This document shows positions 60,035-64,000 of a stretch of 64,000 nucleotides of DNA, one piece after another. Source of the stretch: Delphinapterus leucas (taxonomy: Eukaryota; Chordata; Mammalia; Artiodactyla; Monodontidae). The notes beneath the pieces were generated by a model, which was not told the origin of the DNA, did no database searches, and saw only the letters and a program-made list of their open reading frames with translations. The stretch lies in contig NW_022097996.1 of NCBI RefSeq assembly GCF_002288925.2, forward strand, positions 6,442,686-6,506,685. The letters are read 5' to 3'. A program made the translations under genes and the position numbers. Positions within the stretch are counted from its first letter, which is position 1. Each line of letters begins with the position of its first letter.

Positions 60035-61309
60035 AAAAAATATTTTTTGAGACATTTATCAGCAAGACTCTCAGTATACTATTCTGTGCAAACTACGACC
60101 GAAATTATGTTTTCCTACCCTGATAATTAAACCTTTCGTGTCATAAAGACATTTCTTTTTGCTGTACTGATTAGAGTTGTAACTTAATTTCATAGCCTTA
60201 ATATCCAGTTTTAACATTACTGAAAACCTATCTCCCACATACTAAATAACTACCATTACCAACTACCATTACCAATATAATAACATATATATTATATATT
60301 AGTATAATGCTTATAATACATTAGTATTATAATACGTGTAATACTTATAATACTTATATATGTATATATTTGTATAGTATATATAAATGCATGTATATCT
60401 GTATTACATGTATTTGTAGTATAAGTATAGCATAGTATATATTATATATATATGATTCCTTTAGCTCAAATATTCTGTTTTTGTCATTCTTTGGGTTTTT
60501 TTCTTTTTTAACTCTTGAATAGCTTATTTCTGTTTTTGTCATTCTTAGTAATAAGTTTCAGAATAAGTTTTACAACCAAACGGGGTTTATGCCCTGATGG
60601 TATCCTGTCTAGCCATTAATCATGGTAGCTATAGCAATTTATAGATTAACCACAGTAAATAGAAACATGCATGTTTTTGAAGAACAATAAATATGACTAA
60701 TTTTATCTTAACTTTTTACTCATGATATTACCCATTTAAACCATTTCACAAAGCATCATTTTAGCTCATCTATCGAAAAAAAAGTATCATCCCATTCTTA
60801 TTTTATAAAAGAAATTTTTCAGTGTTTGGAGGAATTTCCAAATTGATGATAAAAATAAACTCAAAGAAGGAATAAAATTTCCAGACTAACATTTTCTACG
60901 GACCAAAACTGGCTTTGAACTTCAAGTTAAAGGGAAATATGTCAAGAAAAGTTTATTTTTAACAATTAGTTTCAGTGTATTTCTACTGGGGTTTTTTTTC
61001 TTTCTTTCTGTGTGTGATCTAGCATCATAGCTCTTTTTCATTCTGCTTTTCAAAACACAAAAGATGCTCTGATCCATAAATAAAGTATAGATATGGAACA
61101 GGTATAAACTTCAGCCATAAAGTTGTGTGCAGAAATGTAACTACTGTAGTGATCAAAGAGTTCTTTTATCTGATGTAGAAAACTTCATCTAAGTCCTCAC
61201 CCTTAAGTAAACTCAACTGGTTACTTTTATCAATCACTGCAGGCTTAAATGTGAACTAATTGAGAATATACCCCTCTCCCGTTTTTTCTTCCTGACATTG
61301 GTGCTAAAT
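60035..61309. other. AT-rich single-copy DNA
   Basis: 60245-60275 has a short tandem of ACTACCATTACCA; 60277-60460 is a long TA-rich, partly palindromic tract with repeated TATAATAC units. No gene recognised. Confidence 0.55.
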
Positions 61310-61880
61310 GCTAGGTGAGTCCTGTCCTTCAGTGATGGGAGGAGTTACCCTCTCAGGTGTCAGATGCCGCTGCCCTCTGCTGACATCCTCTGTCATCTGT
61401 CCCATCAGGTCCCCCTGATACCACCACCGGCCAAGGTGCAACCGTGACTCATCCAGTCCCAGCCTCAGAGTCACTCCTCGTCCTCTGTTGGCTTGTCCTT
61501 CATCTGCAGAAACATCCGCAGGGGTCTCCATCTCTCTCCCACCCCTTATTCTTCTCCACCTCCTCCAATATGCCCTGCTCTGGGGCAGGCAGAGGCCTCC
61601 TAGGATATCTGAGCTCTGGGAAGCTGAGCAGGTCACCCCGCCCCTCAAGTGTAAGTCACCAAGTCACAGACACGGCAGGGCCTTCCCAGTGAGGATGTGT
61701 CCTCCTGTTTGTCTGGGGAGTGAGGGACCAGGGCCTCTCTGCTCTCAAGTTCTGCCCTGAACTCGCTGCCCTGGGCCCAGGGCAGGGGAGGGCAGGGGAG
61801 GGCGGGGGCCCTGCGACTGCCTCCGCCTCCCACCCCGCGCTGTCCACAGGGCAGAGAAACTGCTCAGATTTACGTTCTTC
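61310..61880. other. GC-rich block of unknown identity
   Basis: The base composition rises sharply over about 570 bp in AT-rich DNA. CpG is scarce (about 13-14 by eye), so it is not a CpG island. Overlapping frames of 62-114 codons on both strands reflect the lack of AT-rich stops. It may be an unrecognised LTR or other repeat. Confidence 0.4.
61780..61808 (+). other. G-quadruplex motif
   Basis: Runs GGG, GGGG, GGG, GGGG, GGG and GGGGG are separated by loops of one or two bases. This is a canonical intramolecular quadruplex pattern with spare G-runs. Confidence 0.75.
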
Positions 61881-64000
61881 CAAGTCCAAAGCTTCAAGGT
61901 TTCAAGCCCAAACCTAAATTTCCAAATATTCACAAAGTGTGTGTATCTTGGGTTTCAAGAATCTCTTCCAAAACTCACAAAGGCAGTGAAGGTGGGAATC
62001 TTTTCCTCCCTGGGGGGAGGGGGAGGGGCAAGACTTATACATCCGGTAAATGTAAGAGAAAAACATGTAAGAGAAAAACAAATATATAAGAGAAAACTAA
62101 CTCTCTGTTAGTATCTCAGGATTATTACCCGGCTACCAGTATCTTCCGTGATTAGCAAATATAAAAAGAGAAGACTGAGGACAAGTGTAACTTGAGTATA
62201 TTTAAAGCACTGAAAGATGGGAAATTTTTCGTCTATAAGTGGCTCTTTGATTTTAATTTCCTAATTGTGACTTATGAACATTATGGCAGTTAAGTTTTTA
62301 CATCTTTATATAATAAGATATGTATCTTTTTAGTGCTTTACTAAGAAATAAATAAAAGCACTTCAGAATGCTTAAGGTAATTAAAAATTATCAGGACAAA
62401 TTGATGCCCACAGAAAGGCATTATTACTAAAAAACCCTAAAAAAATCCCCAAAATTTACATCATATAATAAACAGTCATCTCAGAATAGAACATGCAGAT
62501 GTGTTTCAATTATATACAATGCTTTCTGGTTTCCCTCATTTTATTATAATTACCAATATTGTGTCTACAAATGTCACAATGCTCCATTAAATTGCTTTAA
62601 ACGTCAATTAATTGAAAAACCCAGTCAAACCAGTTGTAAGTCAAAATCACCTCTCGTTTCAATTAATGTTAGTCCACTGACACCTCAAATATATAAACAT
62701 ATATAAGCACCTTTGCTTTTATACAGAATCATACATCTTCTTTAATAAGGCATGCTAGTTTGATATCAGTGAATAGAATACGATTTTAGACATGTGCTAT
62801 ATAATTTGCCAAGTGCTAACTCTTACCTGGTAAACTCATCTTCAGAGTCTGCTTCTTACCTCTTTCACTGTCACACTGTTTACATTTTTTAAATGGGATG
62901 GTGATGCAAGGACAGCAAAAGGAGAAAAGGAAGGAAGGAAATTAGAAAGAAAAAGAAAAAGACATTTTTATATGGTGGTCTTCAAAATTAATCATTTCAT
63001 TTAATTATTTCTGATACCTTTTATTTTAAAGTTCATCCCTTCCTTCTTCTACACCTGCCCATAGGTTAGCTTCCTCATCTTTGAAAAGAAGGGGTGACAG
63101 AGAGGGTCTAAGATTTCGGAAAGGGATGTTCCAAACTGCTGACAAACCACAAGCCAAAGAAAAATGTACATACCAGTGTTTGTCATTGTAGAACATGAAA
63201 GTGTTTACCAAAATTGTAATTGTGTGCTTGTAGGGTATGTTCAATGTCTCAGTGCTAAGAAATCTTCCAGAGCAGATGCAACTTACTATCCAGTGAGGAA
63301 ACATCCATGGGCAGTCTGGCTTAATTCTCTTTTAAACTTGTTAAAGACAGATAAGGATTGATCCTGTAATTAAACACTTCCCAAAATGCTTTTAACTTCC
63401 CCAAATTATTTAGTTATTATTTTTGTTATGGGTTATTGATCCTTTTATAATTTTTTGGCTGTAATAGCAGAGGCAAGGTTGATCTTTCTGTTCTTTAGTG
63501 TACGTTAACGATGATCTCTCTACTATATCCAGGCAATGAATACGAATATGGGTTGATGACCTATTAAAGTGACAATAACTTCTGTAGGAGGATATAAAAA
63601 TCTACAGTCATCAGAAAACATATAAAGAAAATAAGATATGAATGGCTATTTTAAGGGAGAAGCTGAATAAAAGGCAGCAAAGACAAAGTTTTATCTGAGC
63701 TCAAAAGAGGAACACATACCGTTTGCCTGAGGGCATCAAGATGATTTTATAATGCAGGTGCCAGTTCATGGGGCCTCCAGGTTGGTCAGGAAGTGATCAG
63801 GTGAAGCAAAGCAGGCCCTTTCCAGTACAAAGAGCTGAAAAGGCAGGAGAGTGAAATGATTTATCCAGAAAACACCAAATGCCCTAAATCACAAAATCTT
63901 CAAATGCTGACACATCCTTCAAGTACTATGGCGAGGGCGGTCTTTTTTAAAATGCAAATTAAATACATGAGCATCCTGTATCAATCATTTAAAATAAAAG
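61881..64000. other. Single-copy DNA to the window end
   Basis: It contains a second G-rich run at 62012-62028, a 15-bp tandem ATGTAAGAGAAAAAC at 62050-62079, and a purine patch at 62915-62963. No gene recognised; the 92-codon reverse frame at 63026-63304 is unsupported. Confidence 0.5.

Noticed and set aside
61310..61880. CpG-island promoter
   Set aside because: GC is high but CpG is depleted by eye count, and no first-exon or initiator context is visible.

Overview
This window is mammalian nuclear DNA, most likely from a cetacean (whale or dolphin). The evidence is its dispersed repeats. It holds ten tRNA-derived SINEs of the CHR type typical of Cetacea and hippopotamus. Five are the short form of about 190 bp, nearly identical to each other by eye, and four of those five keep clean target-site duplications. 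There are also 3' ends of cetartiodactyl L1 elements on a background of old mammalian repeats (MIR, L2, old L1M, MaLR-type LTR, Tigger-type DNA transposon). I saw no primate Alu, no rodent B1/B2, and no ruminant BovB or Bov-tA.

I found no protein-coding gene. Every long open frame I examined is either the inside of a SINE, LINE or microsatellite, or a chance frame without recognisable protein features. I found no rRNA, tRNA gene, CRISPR array or operon-like layout. The window is AT-rich and is best read as intergenic or deep intronic sequence. No locus name can be given from the sequence alone.

Layout. 1-2.95 kb: a young SINE, then an L2 remnant split by a 5'-truncated L1 with a perfect 17-bp duplication. 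3-12.4 kb: mostly single-copy DNA with a 44-bp L1 stub, a SINE, a reverse L1 and an LTR of MaLR type interrupted by a SINE. 12.4-20.5 kb: L2 and MIR pieces, a long-form SINE, L1 fragments and an old pyrimidine-rich repeat. 20.5-31.6 kb: AT-rich single-copy DNA, a 122-bp pure pyrimidine tract next to a 116-bp tandem duplication, and several stretches that look like conserved noncoding DNA. 31.6-39.3 kb: old L1M, MIR, a SINE and a Tigger-type element. 39.3-52.4 kb: single-copy DNA with MIR and L2 pieces. 52.4-60 kb: the youngest-looking L1 end, a diverged local duplication and four SINEs. 60-64 kb: AT-rich DNA with one GC-rich block near 61.3-61.9 kb.

The most useful leads are three retroelement insertions whose target-site duplications lie outside extra non-element DNA (possible 3' transductions), a diverged duplication of about 850 bp, the pyrimidine-tract plus tandem-duplication junction, and four candidate regulatory blocks. 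No convincing new biological system was found.
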